Below are positions 27,012-35,862 of a stretch of 64,000 bases of DNA, piece by piece. The stretch spans positions 79,152-143,151 of the forward strand of contig RXJR01000011.1 in NCBI GenBank assembly GCA_003963305.1, written 5' to 3'. How positions within the stretch are numbered: the first letter of the stretch is position 1; each line of letters begins with the position of its first letter. The position numbers and the translations under genes were made by a program. The notes under the pieces are model-generated. The model saw nothing but the letters and a program-made list of their open reading frames with translations. It was not told the DNA's origin and ran no database searches. The stretch comes from Candidatus Melainabacteria bacterium (lineage in GTDB: Bacteria; Cyanobacteriota; Vampirovibrionia; Obscuribacterales; Obscuribacteraceae).

Positions 27012-28076
27012 TTACTGCCCCGAAAGCGGTATCACGGGTATTCCCGATCGAACTAGAGGGTTCTGCGGGATGGCAGGTGAGGAAGGCACATTTGGAGCCT
27101 GAAGATTGGCATCGTTGACAGGCGCGGTCTGAGGACGATTGAATAAATTAGTGTCGAGACGGGGATTCGGCATGCCTCTCAGCGCGAACGAATTGACAAT
27201 GACAATTTTCCAGATCGTATACGCTGAAAGCAAAACCAAAAGCCCTGCAACTGCGCCTACAACTCTCGACCCACCTTCGCGATGCCCGAGAACGACTGAG
27301 TAAGCAGCAAATGCTAGAAAGATGGTGGCGGATACGACACCAATTAAAACAAACAAACGTGACAGCCGTCGCACGGTCGGCAACGGTCCCTGAAAGTCGT
27401 AGATGCTCTGCTGGAGCGGCTTCGGATAGTAAGCCGGGTCAGGAGTTGCATTCATATTCAATTGCTTGCGATTTATACTGATTTCTCGCCAGCTTTGCCC
27501 ACTTGCAATTGATGTCTTCTTATTCCAATCATATGCATTGAGTCCGTCCAGTTTCGGATATGGTGCCAAAACCTGCTGAATCTGTTCAAGCTGATTATCT
27601 GTTGGATTGAGATTTGCAAATTGCTGACCCGATAGCAAATTAACACCGAGAATGCCCTGGATAGCCGCAAGCTGACGCGCAGAAAGCTGGTCGGGACGAA
27701 TCGTCACCATCGACCCTGTGGTTTGTTTTCTAAAGGCAATATCTCGCTGTTGATTTTGCGTACGATGTAGATAAGCAACTGTGGTATCACGCCCGATCCG
27801 TACTCCAAAATCCGGATGATGAACGCCGGTACTTTTGTCTGCACCATCAAGTGGATTGGTAACAGGTTTAGGTTTAGAAGCTAGAGGATCGCCTGCAGTA
27901 ACAGAAGCTTGTGGAGTCCAGTTTCCATCGCCGATTGGTGGCGGTTGTGGTATCGGATTTGGATTCGTCAACTCAGGAGGTTCTGGAATTCTATTTTGAG
28001 AATGAGCAGGTTGTATCAAAACGAAATGGCTGATTGCGACAACTGTTATGAGTGGAGCTGAACATTCACGCAACAT
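27012..28076 (-). CDS. Proline-rich exported membrane protein with two helices
   Basis: The 354-residue protein has a signal-like N-terminus (LITVVAISHFVLIQPAHS), a proline-rich stretch at about 30-75 (NPNPIPQPPPIG), a soluble middle with RPDQLSARQLAAIQGIL, and two adjacent transmembrane helices at about 240-263 and 272-294 joined by a short loop (GHREGGSR), then a Pro/Asn-rich tail. The helix pair is reminiscent of VirB2/TrbC pilin-like proteins, and a TrbL/VirB6-like gene lies at the right end of the window, but the protein is much longer than a pilin. I give no firm function. Confidence 0.65.
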   Translation of the reverse strand: MLRECSAPLITVVAISHFVLIQPAHSQNRIPEPPELTNPNPIPQPPPIGDGNWTPQASVTAGDPLASKPKPVTNPLDGADKSTGVHHPDFGVRIGRDTTVAYLHRTQNQQRDIAFRKQTTGSMVTIRPDQLSARQLAAIQGILGVNLLSGQQFANLNPTDNQLEQIQQVLAPYPKLDGLNAYDWNKKTSIASGQSWREISINRKQLNMNATPDPAYYPKPLQQSIYDFQGPLPTVRRLSRLFVLIGVVSATIFLAFAAYSVVLGHREGGSRVVGAVAGLLVLLSAYTIWKIVIVNSFALRGMPNPRLDTNLFNRPQTAPVNDANLQAPNVPSSPAIPQNPLVRSGIPVIPLSGQ

Positions 28077-28218
28077 CTGACTACTCCGCTAGACCGTGAC
28101 CGTAAACCATAGGCTAGCGATGCGATCAGGAAAACTTTGGAATTAATTCCATAAAAAATGTGGATTTCGTATTCGCCACATCAAATGCTGGTTTAACAAT
28201 GTCAATCGAAAACTCATC

Positions 28219-28416
28219 TCAATTGCAGATTCGCCATACGAAATTATCAACGTTGTAGATTTCGCCGTGAATAGTTGCAAGAGCAAGAGTGTAGAGACTA
28301 CCGTTCAAAACATAACTGTCAAATGTCGGAGATGTTTTTCTCTGCGCATTCTCTGGAACCAGGACATCTGCATTATCTCGCGCCGTTATAAAATCAACAG
28401 AATCAGACATCAACAT
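28219..28416 (-). CDS. Possible small hypothetical protein, 65 residues
   Basis: A short frame in an otherwise empty 495-base gap (28077-28571). Its composition looks protein-like (NADVLVPENAQRK, then LYTLALATIHGEIYNVDNF), but there is no good ribosome site; ATG 28416 or 28410 could start it. No family recognised. It may be chance. Confidence 0.3.
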   Translation of the reverse strand: MLMSDSVDFITARDNADVLVPENAQRKTSPTFDSYVLNGSLYTLALATIHGEIYNVDNFVWRICN

Positions 28417-28476
28417 CACCACAAAGCTAACCTCGACTGCGATGATGCTACTGAAAAAATCAGTAATATTTGTCGA

Positions 28477-28533
28477 ATTGAATGGTGGATTGAATGGTTG
28501 ATTGATTGGTGGATTGATTGGTGGATTGATTGA
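28477..28533. repeat. Imperfect 12-bp tandem repeats
   Basis: About four and a half copies of TTGATTGGTGGA with variants. They lie in the gap between the genes at 27012-28076 and 28572-28979, which otherwise holds nothing but a doubtful small frame. Confidence 0.75.
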
Positions 28534-28571
28534 CCGAAATCTTGCTCAGTTCCTTACTCAATCAAATATAT

Positions 28572-28979
28572 TTATCTGACACGATAAACGTACTGTCGCG
28601 CAAACGCTTGAGAGTCGCGCAGCCACAAATTGCCGTCCTGATCAACAGATGGGGTAAAGTTGAGCTGCTTCTTCGGCTGTCCCGCAGAAGTCAACAAGAA
28701 CCACTTGCCATCAGAACTCAGGCGCCAGATCGATTTGTCTGGAAAAGTAATTTCGCGCAACCGCATCGATCGTTCATCGTATCGATATTCAAAAGTATGT
28801 CCCGTAGGACGAACAACGCGTAGCACTTGTCCATCTGCACCAGATATGACACTGGTTCCATCAGATAGTATTTGCAAGAAGTTACCGAGCTCGACGTCAT
28901 CGACGGCTCTCGGATATACCATTCTTACGGTGCCATCATCATGGAGCGCCGCAAGGAATCCTGAAACTTCAGTGCTCAT
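28572..28979 (-). CDS. Small YD/Rhs-like repeat protein, 135 residues
   Basis: The protein is built of short beta-hairpin-like units with DG or PD turns: LHDDGTVRMVYP, LSDGTSVISGADGQ, HTFEYRYDERSMR, ITFPDKSIWRLSSDGK, VDQDGNLWLRD. These resemble YD/Rhs-type repeats and those of the giant protein at 51183-57896 and its neighbour at 58232. It is far too short for a whole Rhs shell, so it may be a small family member or a cut-down remnant. ATG 28979 has AGGTGA upstream. The next 318 bases upstream contain no gene, only a GTCGAC-containing inverted repeat at about 29249-29274. Confidence 0.65.
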   Translation of the reverse strand: MSTEVSGFLAALHDDGTVRMVYPRAVDDVELGNFLQILSDGTSVISGADGQVLRVVRPTGHTFEYRYDERSMRLREITFPDKSIWRLSSDGKWFLLTSAGQPKKQLNFTPSVDQDGNLWLRDSQAFARQYVYRVR

Positions 28980-29297
28980 CGATATCACCTGGATAGTATT
29001 GAAAATTCATATACACCGCTTAACAAGCTTGTTTGAATTGTAGTGGTTGTTCGGATCGATTTGAATGCAGAGGTTTTTTAACTCTACTGCGCAGTTGTAT
29101 AAATTGCGTAGACTACACGCTCAGGCGGGATGTGATGAGAATCTTCTCCACTAAGCGATATATCGGAACAAAGCCCAAAAGATATTTTGCAGCGAGTTAG
29201 CTGAAAAGTAAGGTCGGGCAAGCCTGAAAATCATGAAACATCAAACAAGGAAGTCGACTCGACGAAAGTCGACTCCATCGTTGATTCGTTCAAAAGC

Positions 29298-29882
29298 CTA
29301 ACCCGGTTGAACTCTTAGCGGGCGATGATCTGGCGCAAAAAACGACGTGGAAGCATTATCAGGATCCCCTACCGGATATCCAGGACCTACCTCTGGATCA
29401 GGGTCCTTTGTTGACCGTGGATCGTGCGCACCATCTCGTGGTTGAGTCCGAGGGTCAGGTCCAGTTCCTGGGGGCAGGTCAAATGGCGGAACAGGATCAA
29501 TCAAGCCCGGAAGAATATCACGCGGATCAAGCTTACGTGGACCCGCAACGGCATCGTGGTAAGAAGACTTTCCCTCATCATCCTTATAACGAATATCAAG
29601 AGTCCCAGTCGTTCCCTTTTCATTTCCGGTGTATGTAATATCAAAATTGTCCAACATTTCCTTCAGTTCCGGATCTTTTGCGGCCTTCCTATCCGCCAAT
29701 CTCATCTGCTCCAGAAAAGTGGTCCACTCACCGTCGTTGCGATGTTCGCGCCAAAAATTATCTACATCTGCAAAAGCTTGACTGGCGTTATGGTTTTGCA
29801 GGTCATTAATAACCTTATTGACAGTGTCGGTTACGTCGGCGGGTACACATTCATCCTTTGAAAATTCTCTCGGTCCTGGCAT
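29298..29882 (-). CDS. Hypothetical protein with proline/aspartate-rich tail, 194 residues
   Basis: Not recognised. Residues 1-120 look helical then strand-rich (NVFKVIND-type helices around VTDTVNKVINDLQNH; MLDNFDITYTGNEKG; TLDIRYKDDEGKSSYHD). Residues 125-194 are rich in Asp, Pro and Gly (PPFDLPPGTGPDPRTQPRD), likely disordered. AGGAGA lies upstream of the ATG. No signal peptide. Confidence 0.65.
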   Translation of the reverse strand: MPGPREFSKDECVPADVTDTVNKVINDLQNHNASQAFADVDNFWREHRNDGEWTTFLEQMRLADRKAAKDPELKEMLDNFDITYTGNEKGTTGTLDIRYKDDEGKSSYHDAVAGPRKLDPRDILPGLIDPVPPFDLPPGTGPDPRTQPRDGAHDPRSTKDPDPEVGPGYPVGDPDNASTSFFAPDHRPLRVQPG

Positions 29883-30079
29883 GGTGGTTCTCCTGGTAAG
29901 GTGTTTAAGCGCTTGTCAAGACTAATAAAAAAGTCCATAAAATTTGTAGAATTCGCATCGCTAGATTGATCTTTAACCATGGTGGCAAATCGGTGCGTCA
30001 CTAATTAAATGAAAAATGACACTTCTGACCAATCTATAATAATCACCTAAATAGTTTTTTTCGGTCATATCACCCCCAA

Positions 30080-30161
<82 letters not shown>

Positions 30162-30202
30162 ACCAAACTTATCCACAACAAATTGGAATTACGCGTTACT
30201 TG

Positions 30203-30880
30203 CTATTCGGCAGGCGTAATTCGTTGACAAGCAAGGCAGGCAGCGCGCGCCAGTACGGCAATCAGTGCAAAGCGAACGCGATCGACCGGATCCAGGCTGT
30301 TATCGAATTGAAATAACATGCCTTGGACAGAATTTTCCTCTAGACAAACCTGAAGGAAACCCACGACTACTGATGCCGTTCGCTCCTCGTAACGCTCGAC
30401 TTGAGCGCCTTTCTTCACCAACCAGCACTCATTGAACACTGACTCGAAAAGCGCTGAGGCATCGTAAAGCTCGACGCGCAGCAAGTTTGAGATTCGAGCG
30501 CCAGTCCAACTCCAGCCGGCTATCGCAACGGCGCCATATCGAATTTCGTCAAGGAACCACGAAGATTGTATGTCATCCGCTGCCGGTAAAGTGAGAGTGA
30601 CATCGCTAGGAAATGTAAGCAGCAGAAAACGCGAATCGGCGATGTCCCCTTCATTAAGCACTGCTGAAGTCAGACGTTTTGCCCAGCGTTTCTCCAAACG
30701 CTCCAATACTTCCTTTTGGCGTTCACCGCTGGCCCAATCTGAATTCGACGCTTTCAGTACGCCGAATGCGGCAACAACATCGTACATGATGCGAGACTTA
30801 CCCAAAGCTGCCAACACAATCCGAATGTGTTCTTGGAAGAGACCAGCTGTACCCGGGCGATTCGAGGTTTGATTGCTCAT
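30203..30880 (-). CDS. Unrecognised ~220-residue family, copy A
   Basis: 225 residues, mostly helical, no signal peptide. It is a clear relative of the proteins at 31766-32419 and 32584-33240: all share a D-x-A-(D/N)-(S/A)-x-LLL segment, then DE(I/L/V)-R-(Y/F)-x-(A/S)-(V/I)-A near the middle, a RISNLLR-like helix, ECWLVKKG, and an LARAACLACQR-like end. Copy A has WFLDEIRYGAVAIA. I do not know the family or its function. It stands as a separate unit with its own hairpin after the stop. Confidence 0.7.
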   Translation of the reverse strand: MSNQTSNRPGTAGLFQEHIRIVLAALGKSRIMYDVVAAFGVLKASNSDWASGERQKEVLERLEKRWAKRLTSAVLNEGDIADSRFLLLTFPSDVTLTLPAADDIQSSWFLDEIRYGAVAIAGWSWTGARISNLLRVELYDASALFESVFNECWLVKKGAQVERYEERTASVVVGFLQVCLEENSVQGMLFQFDNSLDPVDRVRFALIAVLARAACLACQRITPAE

Positions 30881-31010
30881 TGAAAGTCACTTTCTTACTA
30901 TGCAGATGATGATTTGCAAGAGACAGACAAACAGACAAACTCAACTTCGATATTTCCCCCTTCCATTTCGATCTTTGCAGAATCTTGATTGCAATCAGAG
31001 ATGTCGACCA

Positions 31011-31637
31011 CTATTTGATGACGTTACCTCCGATTTTGCATCCATCCGACGTAATTCCCTTGTCGATGTCTGCCTCCGAGAGCAGTCGGCAATAGATAGA
31101 GCTGGCGATAGTCTCGAACACTTCATCCGGCATAAATGCATCATGTCGAGAGAAAAAACGGAACGTTCGCATCCCGCTGTCCCGTGCAGAATTGAACTCT
31201 GCGGCAGGCGCCAAGCGAATCGGTTCACATGTTGTCGTCGTGATTGCATTCAACTGTGTCTCAGATAAGATTGGCGCCACCTGACCGGGTAGTTCCATAC
31301 CAAGCAACTCTTCGCGCATTTCTCTGCGAGGATCGATCTCGAAATATCGAGAATCTTGGCTAGCAAAGAAGCTCATAACTTGCTGAATGTACCGAGCCTC
31401 AACCTGAAATCGAGCATCATTGCCATCCTCGAATGACGTTGCGTTGAATTCGCGAACCAAAAATTGCATACCGAGGGATGTAAGCTCACCACCGCCGCCG
31501 AGACTCTTGTAAACAGCAGCACCGGTTTTGGCAGAGCCTCGATTCAACAATGACAGATACATAGGAGCGTGTCTGTTACTACTTATCTGCCTTATCAAGA
31601 CAGCGTAGGAGAACCGAACCAGACCTTGCAATTCCAT
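31011..31637 (-). CDS. NUDIX-like protein resembling SMODS-associated NUDIX
   Basis: The 208-residue protein begins GLVRFSYAVLIRQ, continues with MYLSLLNRGSA, a GGGGELTSLG glycine stretch, YFEIDPRREMREELLG near residue 105-120, and an unrecognised C-terminal half. This order (RFSY start, glycine loop, RE-x-REEL helix) recalls the SMODS-associated NUDIX family, linked by others to nucleotide-based conflict systems. The REMREELLG box has one residue more than the standard NUDIX box. GAAGGA lies upstream of the ATG. Family call is from memory of the pattern, not a search. Confidence 0.5.
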   Translation of the reverse strand: MELQGLVRFSYAVLIRQISSNRHAPMYLSLLNRGSAKTGAAVYKSLGGGGELTSLGMQFLVREFNATSFEDGNDARFQVEARYIQQVMSFFASQDSRYFEIDPRREMREELLGMELPGQVAPILSETQLNAITTTTCEPIRLAPAAEFNSARDSGMRTFRFFSRHDAFMPDEVFETIASSIYCRLLSEADIDKGITSDGCKIGGNVIK

Positions 31638-31715
31638 GTTGTTCTTCCTTCTATAGGTTTACATACTGGTCAACAGAATTAGAATTGAATTGGCATAACG
31701 TGCTCGTTTAACTGA

Positions 31716-31747
31716 CTGCGCACCAACCGAACAGTATTGGTGCGCAG
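31716..31747 (-). terminator. Perfect 11-bp hairpin
   Basis: CTGCGCACCAA and its exact complement enclose 10 bases, 19 bases past the stop of the gene at 31766. No T run follows on the - strand, so it may protect the mRNA end rather than terminate alone. Confidence 0.6.
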
Positions 31748-31765
31748 CCGTTCAAGAAACGCAGA

Positions 31766-32419
31766 TCAGGAGGACTCATGACGCTGACACGAAAGTACTG
31801 CGTAACGAGCCAACGCAGAGATAGCCGCAAATTTTAACCGTTTTGGGTAAGAAGGCTCCGCCGAGCGCAGGATGCGCTCAACCGAGAACTCATCCAAGCC
31901 ACGCTGCAAAGCTTCCACGACCCGACCGACAAACACTCGGTCTACCGATATGATGGCTGCACAGGTAACACGCACGCCGGTCGGAACGAGATACGATTCG
32001 TTCCAAATTGCATCCAGTAGCACGGAGTTCGCAAGGTCATGGCGAAGCAACTGCGAAATGCGCCCATCTTGCATCGATACAGCCGACAGTGCTACGGCCG
32101 CATAACGCAGCTCGTCAGCGAAGAGAACGGAGTCGAGATTGGCTTCCTTCGCATCTGTCAGAACAACACGGACCGAGTTAGAACCGAGCAGAAGGCTCGC
32201 ATCGGCAAAATCATCATCCGTCACAGTAGTCGACACCGACACATCGGGGTGTCGGCCGACAAGTCTGTGCATACAGGCACTACGTTTATCATCGTAGCTC
32301 CAGTGAGGGCAGTTTGCAGCGAGATATTGCAGACTGCCGACGACAGCAGCGAAACTAGTAGCATCCGCAGATTTCAACAGTGCTTTGATCTGGGTTTGAA
32401 CGAGCTGATTAGAGAACAT
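31766..32419 (-). CDS. Unrecognised ~220-residue family, copy B
   Basis: 217 residues, relative of copy A (30203) and copy C (32584). Shared landmarks are DFADASLLLG, LFADELRYAAVALSA, RISQLLRHDL, NESYLVPTGVRV and a C-terminal FAAISALARYAVLSCQR, which matches copy A's LARAACLACQR closely. AAAGGA lies upstream of the ATG. The N-terminal third is much less conserved among the copies. No function can be named. Confidence 0.7.
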   Translation of the reverse strand: MFSNQLVQTQIKALLKSADATSFAAVVGSLQYLAANCPHWSYDDKRSACMHRLVGRHPDVSVSTTVTDDDFADASLLLGSNSVRVVLTDAKEANLDSVLFADELRYAAVALSAVSMQDGRISQLLRHDLANSVLLDAIWNESYLVPTGVRVTCAAIISVDRVFVGRVVEALQRGLDEFSVERILRSAEPSYPKRLKFAAISALARYAVLSCQRHESS

Positions 32420-32553
32420 TTCGAACTTCCTTTATTGCTTTCATTGGACGGATAAGGAATTAACATCACCCAACTGCTGTTTTCGAACTGAATCTCGCTC
32501 CTTTCTTTGGAAAAGTAGACGCTAAATGAATAGTCACAATCCACCTTCCTACA

Positions 32554-32583
32554 TAAACAAGCACCGGTTTCGGTGCCTGTTTA
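32554..32583 (-). terminator. Terminator hairpin after copy C
   Basis: Arms 32554-32566 and 32571-32583 pair over 13 positions with one mismatch; the loop is GTTT. It touches the stop codon of the gene at 32584, and its last arm is T-rich on the - strand. Its core GCACCGGTTTCGGTGC differs by one base from a hairpin at 50907-50922. Confidence 0.75.
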
Positions 32584-33240
32584 TTACTGACCCTGAATAT
32601 CTATCAAAGCCTGACGAGCCAAGCCCGCAACGCAAGCGCAACGGAGCTTCAACACTGATTGCTCCATCGAATCTGCAATGTCCGGCAAAATCCCATGAAC
32701 TGGATATTGAGCGAGTCTTCGGTTGAGCAGATCCGTGGTTCCCCGCACGAAAGAGCGTTCCGCTTCTAACAGTCCGGTATAAACCGCATTCTTGCCGGTC
32801 TTAACGAAAACTGCTTCACCGAAAGCTCTCTCCAACATTGATGCTCCACCGGGGTGGGGAAGCAATAGCGCTTGCACGCGCATAGTGGACAAAGTGGCTG
32901 CCGCCAGAGCAATCGAGGCAAAACGCAACACTTCATCAGATGGCACAGAATTCTGCGCCTGTTCTTCAGCTCCATCAATTACCCGCACCTGCTCCAGAGG
33001 TACAGTGAACAAGAGCAGAAATGCGTTCGCTCTATCCGCTTCGGTTACGTCACACCGGCACAGGTCATCGGTCCACTTTTGCTGCAACTCGTTCAGTGCC
33101 GCACCTGGCGCAGCAGCCGATGCCCACAGAGACTGACGACTGGCAAGTGCCAACAGCCCGCCGTAAACAGAAGCAAATTGTTGCGACAGTGAGGCATCTG
33201 TCATCATTTTGCTAATTAGTTCAAATACGTCATCGAACAT
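32584..33240 (-). CDS. Unrecognised ~220-residue family, copy C
   Basis: 218 residues when started at ATG 33240 (MFDDVFEL), which matches the size of copies A and B; the frame is open upstream to 33486, but the extra residues would overlap a hairpin and look non-coding. Landmarks are DRANAFLLLFTVP, SDEVLRFASIALAA, MRVQALLLPH, EAVFVKTGKNAV and a C-terminal LRCACVAGLARQALIDIQ. It is the most diverged of the three. Function unknown. Confidence 0.68.
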   Translation of the reverse strand: MFDDVFELISKMMTDASLSQQFASVYGGLLALASRQSLWASAAAPGAALNELQQKWTDDLCRCDVTEADRANAFLLLFTVPLEQVRVIDGAEEQAQNSVPSDEVLRFASIALAAATLSTMRVQALLLPHPGGASMLERAFGEAVFVKTGKNAVYTGLLEAERSFVRGTTDLLNRRLAQYPVHGILPDIADSMEQSVLKLRCACVAGLARQALIDIQGQ

Positions 33241-33287
33241 TTTTCTCTCACTTTCTCGATAAAATAGAATCGAACGAAGACAAGATG

Positions 33288-33325
33288 CTCGAGCGACTAT
33301 GTGATGAACCCCACAGTCGCTCGAG
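33288..33325 (-). terminator. Perfect 11-bp hairpin after the HD gene
   Basis: CTCGAGCGACT (33288-33298) and its exact complement (33315-33325) have a 16-base loop. The hairpin begins 10 bases past the HD gene's stop. It lacks a clear T run. Confidence 0.6.
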
Positions 33326-33334
33326 GCGAAACAA

Positions 33335-34264
33335 TCAGTTGTGCTTGACCCACCTTCCGGCAGAGGCAGACCACGTCCAGAGAACAGCACAGACATCGGG
33401 TGACGAGTACGCAGCAATCCTGAAGGAGAAACCCAGGTACTTGCACGCCTCTGCGCAACATTGAAATGCTTCAAAGAACCAATCAACCTGCAGTATCTGC
33501 GGAAGAGAGCATACCCTTTCGTCTAAAACGAGATTAAGGACGATTGCGCCTTTCGGACTGTCATCACAATCAAGAGGATCGACAGTCAACTTTGCTTGCT
33601 GAATTGCATAGGTAGCAAAATTGTTTCTCGAATCTTGATTCGCCGCAAAGTGAAACCAGACACGTGACAGCCCAAGCCATCGCAGCATCGAGATCCACCA
33701 GACCTTGTTATCCCGCACCCGCTCACGATCGCCGACACATTTGTCGGCTAGAACAAGTATGGACAGCGTACGCAAGCACGCTTCGTATACTGATCGCTCT
33801 TCATCGCTACGACAGTCAGGCATTTCAAGGCCGTGTTCTCTAAGTACGCCACTGGTGCGATGATAACGAATCGGATACGACACCAATCGTCTGTGCTTCT
33901 CTGGTACATCCATCTCAGCGAGTATTCGGTCCATCTCAATCGCACCCTGAATATGATGAACCTCAGCTACGGATCCATCAGACGCAACCTCCGTTATACC
34001 TTTACACAAATCATGAAACTGACAAGCGATAGGCACTGAATACTCTTTCTCCACGCGAGTGAATGTGCCCGGGTAGAACCTCTCTATCTCTGCAACCAAT
34101 GCTAAACCCATACGCATGACCGGCTTACCATGTCGTTCCAGATCATGAATGGTCTTACCGCGACTCCTGCTATCCGCAATTGTGTATAGGTCCTTGATGT
34201 CGCTCCGACTGTCGAGAGTTGGGAAAATCAATCCCAACTGCTCATCTGCTACTTCCGATGACAC
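33335..34264 (-). CDS. HD-domain metal-dependent phosphohydrolase
   Basis: HD-domain enzymes cleave phosphate from nucleotides or cyclic dinucleotides using His/Asp-bound metals. In this 309-residue protein the signature CQFHDLCKGI puts the HD pair at 84-85; further likely ligands are H103/H104 in EVHHIQGA, H135 in IRYHRTS and D174 in LVLADKCVGDR. The C-terminal ~110 residues are an unrecognised extension (LQVDWFFEAFQCCAEAC, ending WSASAGRWVKHN). The substrate is unknown. The NUDIX-like gene in the same block suggests a nucleotide theme. Confidence 0.78.
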   Translation of the reverse strand: MSSEVADEQLGLIFPTLDSRSDIKDLYTIADSRSRGKTIHDLERHGKPVMRMGLALVAEIERFYPGTFTRVEKEYSVPIACQFHDLCKGITEVASDGSVAEVHHIQGAIEMDRILAEMDVPEKHRRLVSYPIRYHRTSGVLREHGLEMPDCRSDEERSVYEACLRTLSILVLADKCVGDRERVRDNKVWWISMLRWLGLSRVWFHFAANQDSRNNFATYAIQQAKLTVDPLDCDDSPKGAIVLNLVLDERVCSLPQILQVDWFFEAFQCCAEACKYLGFSFRIAAYSSPDVCAVLWTWSASAGRWVKHN

Positions 34265-34352
34265 AGAAAATCCTTTCGTATGCAGTCGTCCCCTGAATTG
34301 GAGCGGCTGCCACTCTCAAATTGAGATTCGAACGAATTGATAGGGATGAAAA

Positions 34353-34379
34353 CCAGTGACAAAACGCTGTTGCCACTGG
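34353..34379 (-). terminator. Hairpin after the 162-residue gene
   Basis: CCAGTG-a-CAA pairs with TTG-c-CACTGG around a 7-base loop, 14 bases past the stop at 34393. One mismatch. Confidence 0.5.
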
Positions 34380-34392
34380 ATGGTGAAAGTAC

Positions 34393-34881
34393 TTACCTAG
34401 AAGATTGCTTTACCTTGATTTTGTTTGGCATTGCGAGCAGCCAAATCAGATAGAACTCTTCCTCGATTTGAACAACATGTGGCACTCCAGTGAATGTGTA
34501 GTAATTTTCCCCGGGTGTGGGGAAGTCCCAACAGAAATAGGAATTACCATGAATCGCGCGAATTACACACGACACACGCTTCATGCCACCAGTGCAGAGG
34601 GCCGCAAGCACATCACCGTATTTGCTTTGAGCGATAGCAAAATTGCCACTGTCAAAACTTGCACGGCAACCTTGAAAATGAAAGATGGCACTGTCGAGAT
34701 TTTCCGAAGGCATTGCAACGCTCAACCGAATCAGCAAATCGTGAGCACTAGAAAGAGCGACGAAGGCTTCTGCCGTAGAGGCAGAGTCGAGCGGAGGATT
34801 AAGCATCGCCAGCTCACCTAATGCCCCTGCTAATATCGATGAAGACGGATTCGCTCCCAAGAACTTTATATGGTAGGACAT
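34393..34881 (-). CDS. Hypothetical protein, 162 residues
   Basis: Not recognised; no signal peptide or membrane helix. The N-terminal half looks helical (ILAGALGELAMLNPPL, AFVALSSAHDLLIRLSV), the C-terminal half strand-rich (VSCVIRAIHGNSYFCWDF, YYTFTGVPHVVQIEEE). GAGGAA lies upstream of the ATG. It is one of the evenly spaced single genes of the 30-36 kb block. Confidence 0.62.
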   Translation of the reverse strand: MSYHIKFLGANPSSSILAGALGELAMLNPPLDSASTAEAFVALSSAHDLLIRLSVAMPSENLDSAIFHFQGCRASFDSGNFAIAQSKYGDVLAALCTGGMKRVSCVIRAIHGNSYFCWDFPTPGENYYTFTGVPHVVQIEEEFYLIWLLAMPNKIKVKQSSR

Positions 34882-34942
34882 GATCTTGATTCCTCATTTC
34901 TACTCAGACTGAACATGGTTTGCTTAGATTTGAACAGGACTG

Positions 34943-34985
34943 AGTGCATGACTTTCTGCGACGGCGGTCCAGGAAGTCATGCACT
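34943..34985 (-). terminator. Perfect 12-bp hairpin
   Basis: AGTGCATGACTT and its exact complement enclose 19 bases, with further partial pairing inside. It lies 39 bases past the stop of the gene at 35024. No T run follows. Confidence 0.6.
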
Positions 34986-35023
34986 GACTTAAGGTTGGGG
35001 GCTCAGCTAGCTCTCACGGAGCG

Positions 35024-35635
35024 TCAGAGCCATCGCGCTTTACGCAACAAAGACTCAGGGTCCAGAGGTTTTATCAGCAGAAGCGGTTCCGTGTGCAGAA
35101 CGACCAACGTGCGATCCTGCTGTGCCTCGCCAAGGAGGGCGCTCGTGTACTGCAAGCTGAATCCGATTCTTTCAAGAAAAGCACTGATACGCACCAGATG
35201 ATCAAGCGAACAATCGCCGAACTTAACTACACGTGGACAATCGTTATAGTAAGGTCCTCTGGCGTGCAACTCTGTGAGAGTCCGCCCAACCAGCGAAAAG
35301 AATGGTTCTCCCAGTTTGACCATGCGATCAAGCAGTTCCGTCGCCTGAGTGACGTCACCGTTAGCCGGTAGTTTATCGTCAAACCCCAGAATCTGTGCGG
35401 AAAACGTCAGCACCCGAACTGCATCCTGCACGCTGTCATCACGCCACGAGTAATTTGCCTGTTGAATCTTCAATCCTTCCACAATGTCGTTCGGAGAACC
35501 AACGAAACCGAGCAACTGAAATTCACACCACTCGAACAGACGAACGGATCTGCTCACGACGTCGTAAGCAGATCCAAATTCACGATTTGCAGTGGCAACA
35601 GTTTGCTGCCACCGACTGGTTGATCTGTCATTCAT
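35024..35635 (-). CDS. Hypothetical protein, 203 residues
   Basis: Not recognised and not obviously related to copies A-C. Mostly helical; notable segments are FEWCEFQLLGFVGSPND, HARGPYYNDCPRVVKFGD and a C-terminal strand pair TLVVLHTEPLLLIKPLD. AAAGGAC lies upstream of the ATG. It is the right-most - strand gene of the block. Confidence 0.62.
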   Translation of the reverse strand: MNDRSTSRWQQTVATANREFGSAYDVVSRSVRLFEWCEFQLLGFVGSPNDIVEGLKIQQANYSWRDDSVQDAVRVLTFSAQILGFDDKLPANGDVTQATELLDRMVKLGEPFFSLVGRTLTELHARGPYYNDCPRVVKFGDCSLDHLVRISAFLERIGFSLQYTSALLGEAQQDRTLVVLHTEPLLLIKPLDPESLLRKARWL

Positions 35636-35862
35636 CTCGAAAGTGTCCTTTACTATTCGATTCGGTTTACTGGAATTTGAATATTGAATAATCTGCGTGA
35701 CCTTTCAATCACGCCCGACAAGATTTGAGTCACTGCGACTCGGTGCCAAGAATTTAGTTAGATGTGATGTATGGCTTTTGAGGGGTTCTCCAATGAATAA
35801 AAAGAAAATTGACGATCGCCTAGACACTAACATCTACACAGCGACAAAATGCAAGAAAAACT

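Noticed and set aside
32584-33486. A 300-residue form of copy C
   Set aside because: The extra 82 residues overlap the HD gene and its hairpin and have no counterpart in copies A and B.
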